The notes beneath the pieces are model-generated. The model saw only the letters and a list, made by a program, of their open reading frames with translations. It was not told where the DNA came from and did not search any database. Both the position numbers and the translations under genes were made by a program. A stretch of DNA of 64,000 nucleotides, from contig CAYSQJ010000002.1 in the NCBI GenBank assembly GCA_964433345.1, forward strand, positions 186,001 through 250,000, read 5' to 3'. Position 1 is the stretch's first letter, and each line of letters starts with the position of its first letter. The DNA is from Ga0077527 sp964433345 (GTDB taxonomy: Bacteria; Pseudomonadota; Gammaproteobacteria; Burkholderiales; SG8-41). Below, piece after piece: positions 44,481-52,974 of this stretch.

Positions 44481-46309
44481 GCGGGATCCCCGCCGCCGCC
44501 CGGGACCGCGGCAGGACGCGGCGATCCGTCGGGAAGGTTGTTGCGGCATTCCCGGAAAATGCGCAGCTTGCACTCGCGGCAGGTTGCCGAATCCAGTTTC
44601 GGGTAGATGGTCGCAAGCGCCGGATGCTTGACCGGAAAGACGTTGTTTTCCCCGATGTCGTGCATGTAGCCGCCCCGCTTGAGAAGGCGGATCACCTCGT
44701 CCTTGATCCGGTAAAAATAAAGGCCGCCGCCCGACCGCCGCCGGCGTTTCGCTTCATGGGCCAGCATCTCGGCGCCGGCCACATCGACAAAGTTGATGCC
44801 GCTGGCCACGACCAGCAGGTGCTTTTGCGGAGTGCGCTCGCCGTACTGTTGCAGCACCTGCTGTACATGGTCCACGGCACCGAAGAACAGGGATCCGTTG
44901 ATGCGCACGCATTTCAGCTGCGGGCAGTCCGGCAGCCTGGTGTCGGCGGAATAGTGATAACTGCCTTCTTCGGGGTCGGGTTTGACATCGAGGATCACCG
45001 GGTGCGAGGTGCGCTTGAGGTACAGCATCAGCGACAGCAGGATGCCGGCGTATATGGCGAACTCCAGCTGCACGAACAGCGTGGCCAGCAGGGTGACGCC
45101 CAGTACGATGCTTTCGGACAGGCTGGTGCGGATGATGTTGCGGATCTGCGGGATGTCGATCAGCCCCCAGGCGACCAGGAACAGGATGCCAGCCATGGTC
45201 GGCACCGGCAGGAACTGCACCAGCGGCGCCACCAGCAACACGATCAGCAGCAGGAAAATCGAAGACAGCACTGCCGCCAGCGGCGTGCGCGCCCCGGCTT
45301 CGTAATTGACCCCGCTGCGGTTGAAAGACCCGCTGGAGGCATAGGCGGAGAAGAAACTTCCGGCGATGTTCGACAGCCCCTGACCGATGAATTCCTGGTT
45401 GCCGTCGATGCGCTGTTCCGAGCGCACCGCTATGGCGCGCGCGATGGATACTGCTTCGGTGAGTCCGAGCAGGGTGATGGCCACGGCGATTGATGCTGTC
45501 TTGCGCAGGGCTTCGAGCGAGAAATCGGGTGCCGAGAACTGCGGGAAGATCCCGGACAGTGCCTTGACCGTTTCGATCTGGCTGCGGGCGTCAAACTGGG
45601 GAATCAAGCCGAGGGCTGCAGTGTATAGGCTGCCGGCGACCATGGCGACGATCATGTACGGCAGGCGCTTGAAGCGCCGCCGCACGAATATCCCGACCAG
45701 CAGGGTGAGCACGCCAACCGAGGTTACGTACCAGTTGATCTGGTCGAGTCCTGCGACTGTCAATTGCAGGGTTTCCGCGAAGGAGATGCCGCGCGGCATC
45801 GGGATGCCGAGGAGGTGCGGCAACTGGGTGCTCATGATCAGCAGGCCCGCGCCTGCGGTGAACCCAAGCACCACCGTGTGGGATATGAAGTTGACCAGCG
45901 CACCCATGCGCGCGAGCCCCATCGCCAGCTGGAATACACCGGTGAGGAAGGTCACCATCAGCACCAGCCGGATATATTCCGGGGTGCCGGGCACGGCGAT
46001 TCCGCTCATCGTCGAGTAGATCACGATTGAAATCGCGGTGGTCGGTCCGGAAACCAGGTGCCAGCTCGAGCCGAATAGTGCGGCGATGACGGCGGGAACC
46101 ATGGCCGCGTAAAGCCCGTATTCCGGCGGCAGGCCGGCGATGGTCGCGAAGGCGACGCCCTGCGGCAGCACGACTGCGGCGCCGGTCAGGCCGGCCAGCG
46201 CGTCGGCGCGCAGCGTCCGGCGGTCGACCATCGGCCACCATTTCAGGAACGGAAACAGCCGTACCGCGAACGCCTGCAGTTCGGGTGCAGAAAAAGATGG
46301 AAACTTCAA
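44477..46309 (-). CDS. SulP permease with STAS domain and C-terminal cysteine motif
   Basis: The 610-residue SulP transporter has no insertion. LRADALAGLTGAAVVLPQGV and AFATIAGLPPEYGLYAAMVP lie at the start, GQGLSNIAGSFFSAYASSGS and FNRSGVNYEAGARTPLAAVL in the core, and the STAS domain after residue 450 has CVRINGSLFFGAVDHVQQVL and INFVDVAGAEMLAHEAKR. After the STAS domain a tail carries CRECKLRIFRECRNNLPDGS, a C-x2-C-x7-C cluster unusual for this family. It is translationally coupled to the second SulP gene and diverges from two cytochrome c genes. Confidence 0.93.
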   Translation of the reverse strand: MKFPSFSAPELQAFAVRLFPFLKWWPMVDRRTLRADALAGLTGAAVVLPQGVAFATIAGLPPEYGLYAAMVPAVIAALFGSSWHLVSGPTTAISIVIYSTMSGIAVPGTPEYIRLVLMVTFLTGVFQLAMGLARMGALVNFISHTVVLGFTAGAGLLIMSTQLPHLLGIPMPRGISFAETLQLTVAGLDQINWYVTSVGVLTLLVGIFVRRRFKRLPYMIVAMVAGSLYTAALGLIPQFDARSQIETVKALSGIFPQFSAPDFSLEALRKTASIAVAITLLGLTEAVSIARAIAVRSEQRIDGNQEFIGQGLSNIAGSFFSAYASSGSFNRSGVNYEAGARTPLAAVLSSIFLLLIVLLVAPLVQFLPVPTMAGILFLVAWGLIDIPQIRNIIRTSLSESIVLGVTLLATLFVQLEFAIYAGILLSLMLYLKRTSHPVILDVKPDPEEGSYHYSADTRLPDCPQLKCVRINGSLFFGAVDHVQQVLQQYGERTPQKHLLVVASGINFVDVAGAEMLAHEAKRRRRSGGGLYFYRIKDEVIRLLKRGGYMHDIGENNVFPVKHPALATIYPKLDSATCRECKLRIFRECRNNLPDGSPRPAAVPGGGGDPA

Positions 46310-46359
46310 TGGGATTCCCGACGCGACTGTCCCGATTATCAGACATAGGGCCCTCGCTC

Positions 46360-46409
46360 GGCAATCATCCGATTTTGCTGGGCAATCAGCGATTTTTTTG
46401 GGCTATAAT
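46360..46409 (+). promoter_or_regulatory. Cytochrome gene promoter region: 21-base imperfect direct repeat and -10
   Basis: GGCAATCATCCGATTTTGCT (46360) is followed at once by GGCAATCAGCGATTTTTTTG (46381), a tandem imperfect repeat of 20-21 bases. It is followed by a perfect TATAAT at 46404-46409, 42 bases before the first cytochrome start. The repeat covers the -35 area and has the two-helical-turn spacing of a tandem regulator site. No FNR box is visible. Regulator unknown. Confidence 0.5.
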
Positions 46410-46450
46410 CCCCGCGCTGCAACGTCCCAAAACCAGGAAAGATCGCTTTC

Positions 46451-46795
46451 ATGAAACGGATACCTGCAATCAGCCTTTGTCTGGGGCTGACCGCGATGTC
46501 ACCCGCCCTGGCACAGGCGGCCGAATCCAATCCGGCTGTCAGCAAGGAAAAAGTTTCGATGTGCATCGGTTGCCACGGCATTCCCGGCTACAAGACCGCA
46601 TTTCCCGTCACCTACAACGTCCCCAAGCTGGGCGGCCAGCATGCGGCATACATAGTCAAGGCACTGCAGGCTTACAAGAACGGTGACCGCACGCATCCTT
46701 CGATGCGTGCCATTGCCGCCGGCTTGTCCGAGCAGGATATGGCGGACGTCGCAGCCTACTACGCTGCGCCGGCGGCCCAGGCGGCTTCGAAATGA
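46451..46795 (+). CDS. Class I cytochrome c (single haem)
   Basis: The 114-residue precursor has a signal peptide (MKRIPAISLCLGLTAMSPAL, cleaved near AQA), the haem motif CIGCH near residue 38, and the downstream region PKLGGQHAAYIVKALQAYKN with MRAIAAGLSEQDMADVAAYY providing the axial methionine. It resembles one half of a cytochrome c4/c553 type. It is a periplasmic electron carrier. The second cytochrome gene begins at its stop codon, so the pair may be a split counterpart of a dihaem c4. Confidence 0.92.
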   Translation: MKRIPAISLCLGLTAMSPALAQAAESNPAVSKEKVSMCIGCHGIPGYKTAFPVTYNVPKLGGQHAAYIVKALQAYKNGDRTHPSMRAIAAGLSEQDMADVAAYYAAPAAQAASK

Positions 46796-46803
46796 GGGGC
46801 GGG

Positions 46804-47136
46804 ATGATGATCAGCAAGAAGATTCTGTGTATTGCCGGTATCGCGGCAATGTTTGCCGGTGTCACCGTGGCGCAGGCAGGCAATCCGGCCGCAGGCAAGG
46901 AGAAGTCCAAGAGCTGCGCCGCCTGTCACGGGCCTGATGGCAACAGCACGGCCCCGGATTTTCCGAAACTTGCCGGACAGCACTACGATTACCTGGTCAA
47001 GGCGCTGTCGGATTACAAGTCGGGCGAACGCAAGAATGCCATCATGGCACCCCTTGCCGCGAGCCTGTCGAAGCGTGACATCGAAGATCTGGCTGCGTTC
47101 TATTCGCGTCAGCAGGGGCTGACCGTCAAGTACTGA
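46804..47136 (+). CDS. Class I cytochrome c (single haem)
   Basis: The 110-residue precursor has a signal peptide ending GVTVAQA, the haem motif CAACHGPDGNST, PDFPKLAGQHYDYLVKALSD, and the Met-ligand region NAIMAPLAASLSKRDIEDLA, again like half of cytochrome c4. GAGGGGCGGG just upstream supports the ATG at 46804 or 46807. An ATG at 46792 overlapping the previous stop is also possible. A terminator follows. Confidence 0.92.
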   Translation: MMISKKILCIAGIAAMFAGVTVAQAGNPAAGKEKSKSCAACHGPDGNSTAPDFPKLAGQHYDYLVKALSDYKSGERKNAIMAPLAASLSKRDIEDLAAFYSRQQGLTVKY

Positions 47137-47159
47137 TCGCGCCCGTTCCCGGAAAAAAC

Positions 47160-47188
47160 GCGCCGCGGAAACGCCGGCGCTTTTTTTT
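47160..47188 (+). terminator. Rho-independent terminator after the cytochrome pair
   Basis: GCGCCG and CGGCGC form a GC stem around a 9-base loop, followed directly by T8, with an A6 tract before the stem. It ends the cytochrome transcript and lies 31 bases before the nth stop on the other strand. Confidence 0.85.
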
Positions 47189-47219
47189 CGCCTTTTTCTT
47201 GCCTTTTTCGTCCTGCGCC

Positions 47220-47852
47220 CTATCCGGTCTTGTCGCGGAAATCGCAAAGGTCGCGGATCAGGCAATCCGCACAGCGCGGACTGCGCGAGGTGCAGACATA
47301 ACGGCCGTGCAGTATCAGCCAGTGGTGGGCGTGCAGGCGGAATTCCTCCGGAATCACTTTCAGCAGTTTCTTTTCGACAGCCAGCGGGTCTTTGCCGGGC
47401 GCGAGGCCTGTGCGGTTGGAAATGCGGAAAATATGGGTGTCGACCGCGATTGTCGGCTCACCGAAGGCGATATTGAGCACGACGTTCGCAGTCTTGCGCC
47501 CGACGCCCGGCAGGGCTTCCAGCGCCTCGCGGTCCCGCGGCACCTGTCCGCCGTGGCTGTCGAGCAGGATGGCGCAGGTGGCGATGATGTTCTTTGCCTT
47601 GGTTCGGTAAAGGCCGATGCTCTTGATGTACGACTCCAGCCCGGCAACACCCAGTTTCAGGAGCTTGGCCGGGGTGTTGGCCTTTTTGTAGAGCTGACGG
47701 GTCGCGAGGTTGACACTCCTGTCGGTGGCCTGCGCCGACAGTATCACTGCAATCAGCAGCTCGAATGGCGTCGAGTACTCGAGTTCGCCGCGCGGCTCGG
47801 GATTGGCGGCGCGGAAGCGCTCGAAAATGGCATGACGCCTTGCTGGATTCAA
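47220..47852 (-). CDS. nth: Endonuclease III
   Basis: Nth is the DNA glycosylase/AP lyase for oxidised pyrimidines. The 210-residue protein has PFELLIAVILSAQATDRSVN, the helix-hairpin-helix LPGVGRKTANVVLNIAFG with the catalytic lysine, VDTHIFRISNR with the catalytic aspartate, and the 4Fe-4S ligands in CTSRSPRCADCLIRDLC (C-x6-C-x2-C-x5-C). The family begins MNPAKRxxIFxRxRxAxPxP. The matching residue here is a TTG at 47852, chosen over the longer frame that runs into the divergent gene. Confidence 0.96.
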   Translation of the reverse strand: MNPARRHAIFERFRAANPEPRGELEYSTPFELLIAVILSAQATDRSVNLATRQLYKKANTPAKLLKLGVAGLESYIKSIGLYRTKAKNIIATCAILLDSHGGQVPRDREALEALPGVGRKTANVVLNIAFGEPTIAVDTHIFRISNRTGLAPGKDPLAVEKKLLKVIPEEFRLHAHHWLILHGRYVCTSRSPRCADCLIRDLCDFRDKTG

Positions 47853-47922
47853 ATCGGATTTGGCATCTTCTGGTCGGGCGGAGGTGATTATAATGGCCGG
47901 CAACATCCATGGAGGACTCTCG

Positions 47923-48483
47923 GTGCTGCAAAGGATGACAGGGACGGCCTGCCGACATTGGCTGATACTCTGCCTGATGGCCGCATTCTCGCAGGCGGCG
48001 CTGGCGGAGCCGGTCACGGTCGAACGCGACAGCGTGGTCCGGGCCGAGCCGCGGACCGATGCTGCAGTGGTCGCAAACTTTGCCAGGGGAGCCGCCGGCG
48101 AAGCGCTCGCCCGTCAGGGCGCGTGGGTGCAGGTCAGGACGCCGGCCGCGACCGGATGGCTCTATTCCTTCAATGTGCGTTTCGGCGCAGCACCGGCGTC
48201 CGCCGGTGAGGGGGGAGGCGCGGGATCGGTGCTGGGACGCGTTTTTGCGCCGCGCCAGAAGGTCAATGTCACCGCGACCATCGGCATTCGCGGTCTGGAC
48301 GAGGAAGACCTGAAGCAGGCGCAGTTCGACGGCGGGCAGCTGCAGGCGCTTGATGGTTTTGCCGCCAGCCGCGAGCAGGCCGAAGGGCATGCGCAAGGAG
48401 CGGGGCTGGAGCCGGCGCGTATCGATTACCTTTCACAGCCTGCCCCCGCCGCGGAGCAGGATGCGGCGGGAGGCGCGCCATGA
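47923..48483 (+). CDS. Exported SH3-domain protein
   Basis: The protein has a signal peptide (HWLILCLMAAFSQAALA) followed by a bacterial SH3 domain (VERDSVVRAEPRTDAAVVAN, GAWVQVRTPAATGWLYSFNV). The remainder is a low-complexity A/Q/E-rich tail of about 100 residues. The start is uncertain: the GTG at 47923 has GGAGGA 6 bases upstream and gives a normal 29-residue signal, while the ATG at 47893 also has GGAGG upstream but a long n-region. The stop overlaps the M48 protease start. In betaproteobacteria such SH3/M48 pairs are frequent. A role in cell-envelope proteolysis is inference. Confidence 0.82.
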   Translation: MLQRMTGTACRHWLILCLMAAFSQAALAEPVTVERDSVVRAEPRTDAAVVANFARGAAGEALARQGAWVQVRTPAATGWLYSFNVRFGAAPASAGEGGGAGSVLGRVFAPRQKVNVTATIGIRGLDEEDLKQAQFDGGQLQALDGFAASREQAEGHAQGAGLEPARIDYLSQPAPAAEQDAAGGAP

Positions 48484-49454
48484 GGCGGTCAATGCACCTG
48501 AACGTGTCGGTGCTTGCCTTGCTGATGGCCGTGACAACGGCGTCATCTGCGCAGAACATCGACCTCAATCGCCTGTTCAGCATCGGCCGCGATGCGGTGA
48601 CCGCCGTGGCCGGGGTCAGCGAGCAGGAAGAACAGTCGATGGGGCGCGAGATTGCCGGACGCATGCTGGGTGCCGCGCCGCTGGTCGGCGATGCGGAACT
48701 GCAGGGCTATGTCAATCGCGTCGGACGCTGGGTGGCGGTGCAGAGTGAACGGCCTGACCTGCCCTGGCGCTTCGCGGTCATAGACACGCCATCGATCAAC
48801 GCCTTTGCCGCGCCCGGCGGTTACGTGATGCTGACCCGGGGGCTTTATGAAATCCTCGACAACGAGGCTCAGCTCGCCGGCGTGCTCGCCCACGAGATCG
48901 CGCACATCGTGCGCCGCCACCACGTCACGGTGATGCAGAAGAGCGCGGCGCTTTCGGCGGGAGCACAGCTCGCGCAGCGCGACAGCCGCTCGGCGCTGAT
49001 CAACAACATGATCGGCACCGGCGCGGAAATGTTTGCCCGCGGTCTCGACAAGAGCGCGGAATACGAAGCCGACGCGATGGGGGTGGTGCTTGCCGCGCGC
49101 GCCGGCTACAACCCCTTCGGGCTGGTCGACGTGCTGCACAAGCTGGCCGCACGCGGCAGCGACGACGGTTCCCTTGCGTTGCTGTTCAAGACCCACCCGT
49201 TGCCGGGCGACCGTCTTGACCATCTGGGGGCGGCACTGACGCCTGTGCTGGCGAGGCTTCCCGCAGGGCGGGAACTCGACATCCGGCGAGTGGCGGCTGC
49301 GGCGGGACCGATGCGCTCGGCCAAGCCCTTGCCGGCGGAAGGCGCACGCGGCCTCGCCGAACAGCCGCCCTCTCAGTCGCCGGCACAGTCGCCCCAAGGC
49401 GGCGGGATCGGCATTGATCCGGCGCAGCTGCTGCGCGGCATTTTCGGCCGCTGA
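48480..49454 (+). CDS. M48-family periplasmic metalloprotease
   Basis: The 324-residue protein has a signal peptide (LALLMAVTTASSAQ), then the M48 core. FAVIDTPSINAFAAPGGYVM is followed by the zinc motif GVLAHEIAHIVRRHH (HExxH) near residue 139 and the third ligand in SAEYEADAMGVVLAARAGY. A low-complexity P/Q/S tail ends it. It resembles BepA/LoiP-type envelope quality-control proteases, but lacks the TPR domain of BepA. It is translationally coupled to the SH3 protein. Confidence 0.92.
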   Translation: MRRSMHLNVSVLALLMAVTTASSAQNIDLNRLFSIGRDAVTAVAGVSEQEEQSMGREIAGRMLGAAPLVGDAELQGYVNRVGRWVAVQSERPDLPWRFAVIDTPSINAFAAPGGYVMLTRGLYEILDNEAQLAGVLAHEIAHIVRRHHVTVMQKSAALSAGAQLAQRDSRSALINNMIGTGAEMFARGLDKSAEYEADAMGVVLAARAGYNPFGLVDVLHKLAARGSDDGSLALLFKTHPLPGDRLDHLGAALTPVLARLPAGRELDIRRVAAAAGPMRSAKPLPAEGARGLAEQPPSQSPAQSPQGGGIGIDPAQLLRGIFGR

Positions 49455-49463
49455 GTTTTCATT

Positions 49464-50072
49464 TCAGGATTTTGCGGCGATACGCGCGCGTGCGCGAGAC
49501 AGCGCGCGGTCGAGCATTGCGCGTTTGCGCAGGGCTGATGGAGTGGCGGTGGCGGCAGTTCCGGTCCGGCGCCGCCGCGACTGGGCCGCGAGGCGCTCTT
49601 GCCGTGCCAGGTAACGCTGGCGCAGCCGTCCTGCCATTTCCCGCTGCACTTGCCGGTCGCGACTTGCACCGGTGGTCCGGATGACGATGCAGTCCACCGG
49701 ACACGGCGGCAGGCACAGGCTGCAGCCAGTGCACTCCGCTGCGATCACCGTGTGCATCATCCGGCGCGCGCCGACGATGGCATCGACCGGGCAGGCAGCA
49801 ATGCACAGCGTACAGCCAATGCAGGCTGCCTCGTCGATGAGGGCGACCGCAGGCGTGGCGGGAACGCCGCGGGTTTCGTCCAGCGGCAGGGTGTCCACCG
49901 CAAGCAGCTCTGCCAGCTCGGCAATGACCTCGGTTCCGCCGGGCGGACAGCGGTTGATCAGCGCCGCACCACTGGCAATGGCCTCGGCATAAGGCCGGCA
50001 GCCGGAAAAACCGCACTGCCGGCACTGGGTTTGCGGCAACAGTTCGTCGATGCCATCGACTGTCGTATTCAT
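49464..50072 (-). CDS. rsxB: RsxB/RnfB-like ferredoxin without membrane anchor
   Basis: The 202-residue protein has the N-terminal 4Fe-4S segment TQCRQCGFSGCRPYAEAIAS and two 4Fe-4S ferredoxin motifs (CIGCTLCIAACPVDAIVG and CTGCSLCLPPCPVDCIVI). A basic helical tail of about 60 residues follows. Membrane-bound RnfB/RsxB has an N-terminal anchor, which is missing here. No other rsx/rnf gene is in the window. It overlaps the ald stop in ATGA, so it is the last gene of pyrD-ald-rsxB. It is probably a soluble electron carrier; the partner is unknown. Confidence 0.88.
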   Translation of the reverse strand: MNTTVDGIDELLPQTQCRQCGFSGCRPYAEAIASGAALINRCPPGGTEVIAELAELLAVDTLPLDETRGVPATPAVALIDEAACIGCTLCIAACPVDAIVGARRMMHTVIAAECTGCSLCLPPCPVDCIVIRTTGASRDRQVQREMAGRLRQRYLARQERLAAQSRRRRTGTAATATPSALRKRAMLDRALSRARARIAAKS

Positions 50073-51181
50073 GTCAGGGCTTCTGCCGGCGCAACAAAGG
50101 GCAGCCCGAGGTCGCGGGCGAGTTCCGGGTGGGTGACGTGACCGGCACAGGTCTGCAGCCCGGCGGCGAGATGAGGATCGCCCAATACCGCTGCGCGCAG
50201 TCCGAGGCCGGCGATTGCCAGCGCATGGGGCAGAGTCGCCTGGGTCAGCGCCAGAGTCGCGGTACGCGCCACCGCCGATGGCATGTTAGGCACGCAGTAA
50301 TGAACGATGTTTTCTTCAATGTAGAGCGGCACGGTGTGGGAGGTCGGTCGCGAGGTTTCGCAGCTGCCGCCCTGGTCGATGGCGACGTCCACGATCACCG
50401 AGCCCGGTCGCATGCGCCGCAGGTCGTCGCGGGTAACCAGCTTCGGCGCGCGCGCGCCGGGCAGCAGCACCGCGCCGACCACCAGGTCCTGTTCCGGCAG
50501 CAGGGCGCGCAGCGCCTGCGGAGTCGATATCGCGGTCTTGAGGCGGTTGCCGAACACCGATTCCAGCGTTGCCAGGCGCGCCGCGCTGCGGTCCAGCAGC
50601 GTGACGTCCGCACCCATGCCGATGGCGATGCGCGCAGCGTTCTCGCCGACAGTGCCGCCGCCGATGACCAGCACGCGGGCGGGCAGCACGCCCGGCACGC
50701 CGCCGAGCAGCACGCCGCTGCCGCCGTTGGCCATCTGCAGCGCCCAGGCGCCGACCTGCGGCGCGAGTCGTCCGGCGATCTGCGACATCGGCGTCAGCAG
50801 CGGCAGGCGTCCCGCGTCGTCGGTGATGGTTTCATAGGCGACGCAGGACGCGCCAGCCCGGAGCATTGCATCGAGCAGCTCCCGGTCGGGCGCGAAATGG
50901 TGGTAGCCATAGACGATCTGCCCGCGTTTAAGCAGCGGGAATTCGCTGCGCTGGATTTCCTTGACCTTGATCACCAGATCCGCGGCATAGATCTCGCTCG
51001 CGGAATCGACGACCAGGGCGCCGGCCTCTCGGTAGGCATCGTCGCCGAAGCCCGTGCGCAGACCCGCGTCATGCTGCACCCGCACGACATGGCCGGCGGC
51101 CACCAGCGCCTGCACGCCCTCGGGCGTGGCACCGACGCGGTACTCGTGGTTCTTGATCTCTTTCGGAATGCCGATCAGCAC
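50069..51181 (-). CDS. ald: Alanine dehydrogenase
   Basis: Ald reversibly deaminates L-alanine to pyruvate with NAD+. The 370-residue protein has IGIPKEIKNHEYRVGATPEG at the start, VIKVKEIQRSEFPLL with the substrate lysine, YGYHHFAPD with the catalytic histidine, VLVIGGGTVGENAARIAIGM (Rossmann fold), and DVAIDQGGSCETSRPTSHT. The GTG at 51181 with GAGGGAA upstream is the canonical start and overlaps the pyrD 3' end by 7 bases. The longer frame inside pyrD is arginine-rich shadow. Confidence 0.96.
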   Translation of the reverse strand: MLIGIPKEIKNHEYRVGATPEGVQALVAAGHVVRVQHDAGLRTGFGDDAYREAGALVVDSASEIYAADLVIKVKEIQRSEFPLLKRGQIVYGYHHFAPDRELLDAMLRAGASCVAYETITDDAGRLPLLTPMSQIAGRLAPQVGAWALQMANGGSGVLLGGVPGVLPARVLVIGGGTVGENAARIAIGMGADVTLLDRSAARLATLESVFGNRLKTAISTPQALRALLPEQDLVVGAVLLPGARAPKLVTRDDLRRMRPGSVIVDVAIDQGGSCETSRPTSHTVPLYIEENIVHYCVPNMPSAVARTATLALTQATLPHALAIAGLGLRAAVLGDPHLAAGLQTCAGHVTHPELARDLGLPFVAPAEALT

Positions 51182-52200
51182 GTGGATTCCCTCCGGATGG
51201 CATTGATGCAATCGCCGACCAGCGCGGGGCCGGCGTAGACCAGCCCGGTGTAGAGCTGCACCAGGCTTGCGCCTGCGGCGACCCGCGCGGCCGCGTCGGT
51301 GCCGCACATGATGCCGCCGACGCCGATGACCGGGAGTGCGCCGCCAAGCTCGGCAACCAGCTGTGCGGCAATGTTCTGCGCCTGCGCGGTCAGCGGTGCG
51401 CCGCTGAGGCCGCCGGCTTCGCTGCCCTGCGGCAGCTGAGCTACGGCGTCTCGGGCAACCGTGGTGTTGGTGGCGATGACGGCATCGATGCCGTAGTTCA
51501 CCAGCAGTTCTGCTATGGCCGATACCTGTGCCGCTTCGAGGTCGGGCGCGATTTTCAGGGCCAGCGGCACCCGCCGGCCGTGGCGGTCGGCGAGCCGCTC
51601 GCGTTCGTCGCGCAGCGCCGAGAGCAGCTGACCGAGTTCATCGCCCTGCTGCAACTGGCGCAGATTCCTGGTGTTCGGCGATGAGATGTTGACCGTGACG
51701 TAGCTGGCGTGCGCATAGACCTTGCGCAGGCAGGCGAGGTAATCCTCCGCGGCACGCTCGATCGGTGTGTCGAAATTCTTGCCGATATTGATGCCGAGCA
51801 CGCCGCGGTAGCGGGCGCGCCGCACGTTGGCGAGCAGTGCGTCGACGCCGTGATTGTTGAAGCCCATGCGGTTGATCACCGCGCGGGCGGCAGGCAGGCG
51901 GAACATCCGCGGCCGCGGATTGCCCGGCTGCGGACGCGGCGTCACCGTGCCGATTTCAAGGAAGCCGAAACCCAGGGTTGCGAGGGCATCGATGTAGTCG
52001 CCGTTTTTGTCGAGACCGGCAGCGAGCCCCACGGGATTGGGAAACTCGATGCCCATCAAGCTGCGTGGCAGGGGCGGGGTCCGCGGCGCACAGAGCCCGG
52101 CAAGGCCGCTGCGTGCAGCCAGCCGCAGTGATTCCAGGGTCAGGTGGTGCGCCGATTCGGCATCCAGCGCGAACAACAGGGGGCGGAGGAGTGTATACAT
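51175..52200 (-). CDS. pyrD: Dihydroorotate dehydrogenase (quinone), class 2
   Basis: PyrD oxidises dihydroorotate to orotate and passes electrons to quinone at the inner membrane. The 341-residue protein has the N-terminal helical domain (LLRPLLFALDAESAHHLTLE) that defines class 2, then FPNPVGLAAGLDKNGDYIDA, GTVTPRPQPGNPRPRMFRL, NISSPNTRNLRQLQ with the catalytic serine, and the FMN phosphate site PVIGVGGIMCGTDAAARVAA. It heads a coupled pyrD-ald-rsxB unit. Confidence 0.97.
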   Translation of the reverse strand: MYTLLRPLLFALDAESAHHLTLESLRLAARSGLAGLCAPRTPPLPRSLMGIEFPNPVGLAAGLDKNGDYIDALATLGFGFLEIGTVTPRPQPGNPRPRMFRLPAARAVINRMGFNNHGVDALLANVRRARYRGVLGINIGKNFDTPIERAAEDYLACLRKVYAHASYVTVNISSPNTRNLRQLQQGDELGQLLSALRDERERLADRHGRRVPLALKIAPDLEAAQVSAIAELLVNYGIDAVIATNTTVARDAVAQLPQGSEAGGLSGAPLTAQAQNIAAQLVAELGGALPVIGVGGIMCGTDAAARVAAGASLVQLYTGLVYAGPALVGDCINAIRRESTC

Positions 52201-52238
52201 GCGGGCATTGTACCGGCCTCCGGAGTAGGCCGGGGGTG

Positions 52239-52964
52239 TCAGCCCGCGAGCGGCTGCCAGCGGCCGTCGATGAGGCCCTCCATCGGCTGGAACTGGATCT
52301 TGTAGGCCATTTTCCGGCTTTGTCCGATCCAGTAGCCGAGATACAGATAGGGCAGATCAAGCTGGCGGCACAGTTCGATCTGCCACAGGATGTTGTAGGT
52401 GCCGAAGCTCGCCCCGGCGGCATCCGGATCGAAGAAGGTATAGACCGAGGATATGCCGTCCTGCAGCTGGTCGATGATGCTGATGATGCGCAGTGCGCCG
52501 CCCTCGCGGAACTCCACCAGCCGCGAATCGACATTGCTTTGCAGCAGGAAGTGCCGGTACTGCTCCCTGCTGTCCTGGTCCATGCCCCCGCCGGCGTGGC
52601 GCCTGGCCTGATAACGCAGGTACAGCGCGTAGTGCTCGGGGTTGTATTTGAGATCGAGCATCCGCGCCTCGAGCCCGGCATGGCGCTTCCATGCGCGGCG
52701 CTGCGTGCGGCTGGCGCGGAATTCCTCGACGTTGACTCGCACCGGCACGCAGGCGCGGCAATGGTCGCAATGCGGCCGGTAGGTGAAGGCGCCGCTGCGG
52801 CGAAAGCCCGCCCGCACCAGCTCGCTGTAGACCGGGCTGTCGATCAGGTGGCTGGGCGTGGCGACCTGGGAGCGCGCCATGCGCTCCGGCAGGTAGCTGC
52901 AGGGGTAGGGTGCCGTCGCATAGAACTGCAGCACCGACAGCGGAAATTCGGAAAGATAGGTCAC
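52239..52964 (-). CDS. bpt: Aspartate/glutamate leucyltransferase (Bpt)
   Basis: Bpt attaches leucine to N-terminal Asp or Glu, marking proteins for ClpS-ClpAP. The 241-residue protein has the ATE-like zinc-site pattern: LQFYATAPYPCSYLPERMAR near the start, FRRSGAFTYRPHCDHCRACV, and a GNAT-like C-terminal half with SVYTFFDPDAAGASFGTYNI and YLYLGYWIGQSRKMAYKIQF. Eukaryotic ATE1 is homologous; the bacterial enzymes of this length use leucine. It is 10 bases downstream of aat, forming an N-degron pair. Confidence 0.94.
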   Translation of the reverse strand: MTYLSEFPLSVLQFYATAPYPCSYLPERMARSQVATPSHLIDSPVYSELVRAGFRRSGAFTYRPHCDHCRACVPVRVNVEEFRASRTQRRAWKRHAGLEARMLDLKYNPEHYALYLRYQARRHAGGGMDQDSREQYRHFLLQSNVDSRLVEFREGGALRIISIIDQLQDGISSVYTFFDPDAAGASFGTYNILWQIELCRQLDLPYLYLGYWIGQSRKMAYKIQFQPMEGLIDGRWQPLAG

Positions 52965-52974
52965 CGATGCGTAT

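Noticed and set aside
47889..47894. TATAAT overlapping the start region of the SH3-protein gene
   Set aside because: No -35 at usable spacing, and it coincides with a possible start codon; not called as a promoter.
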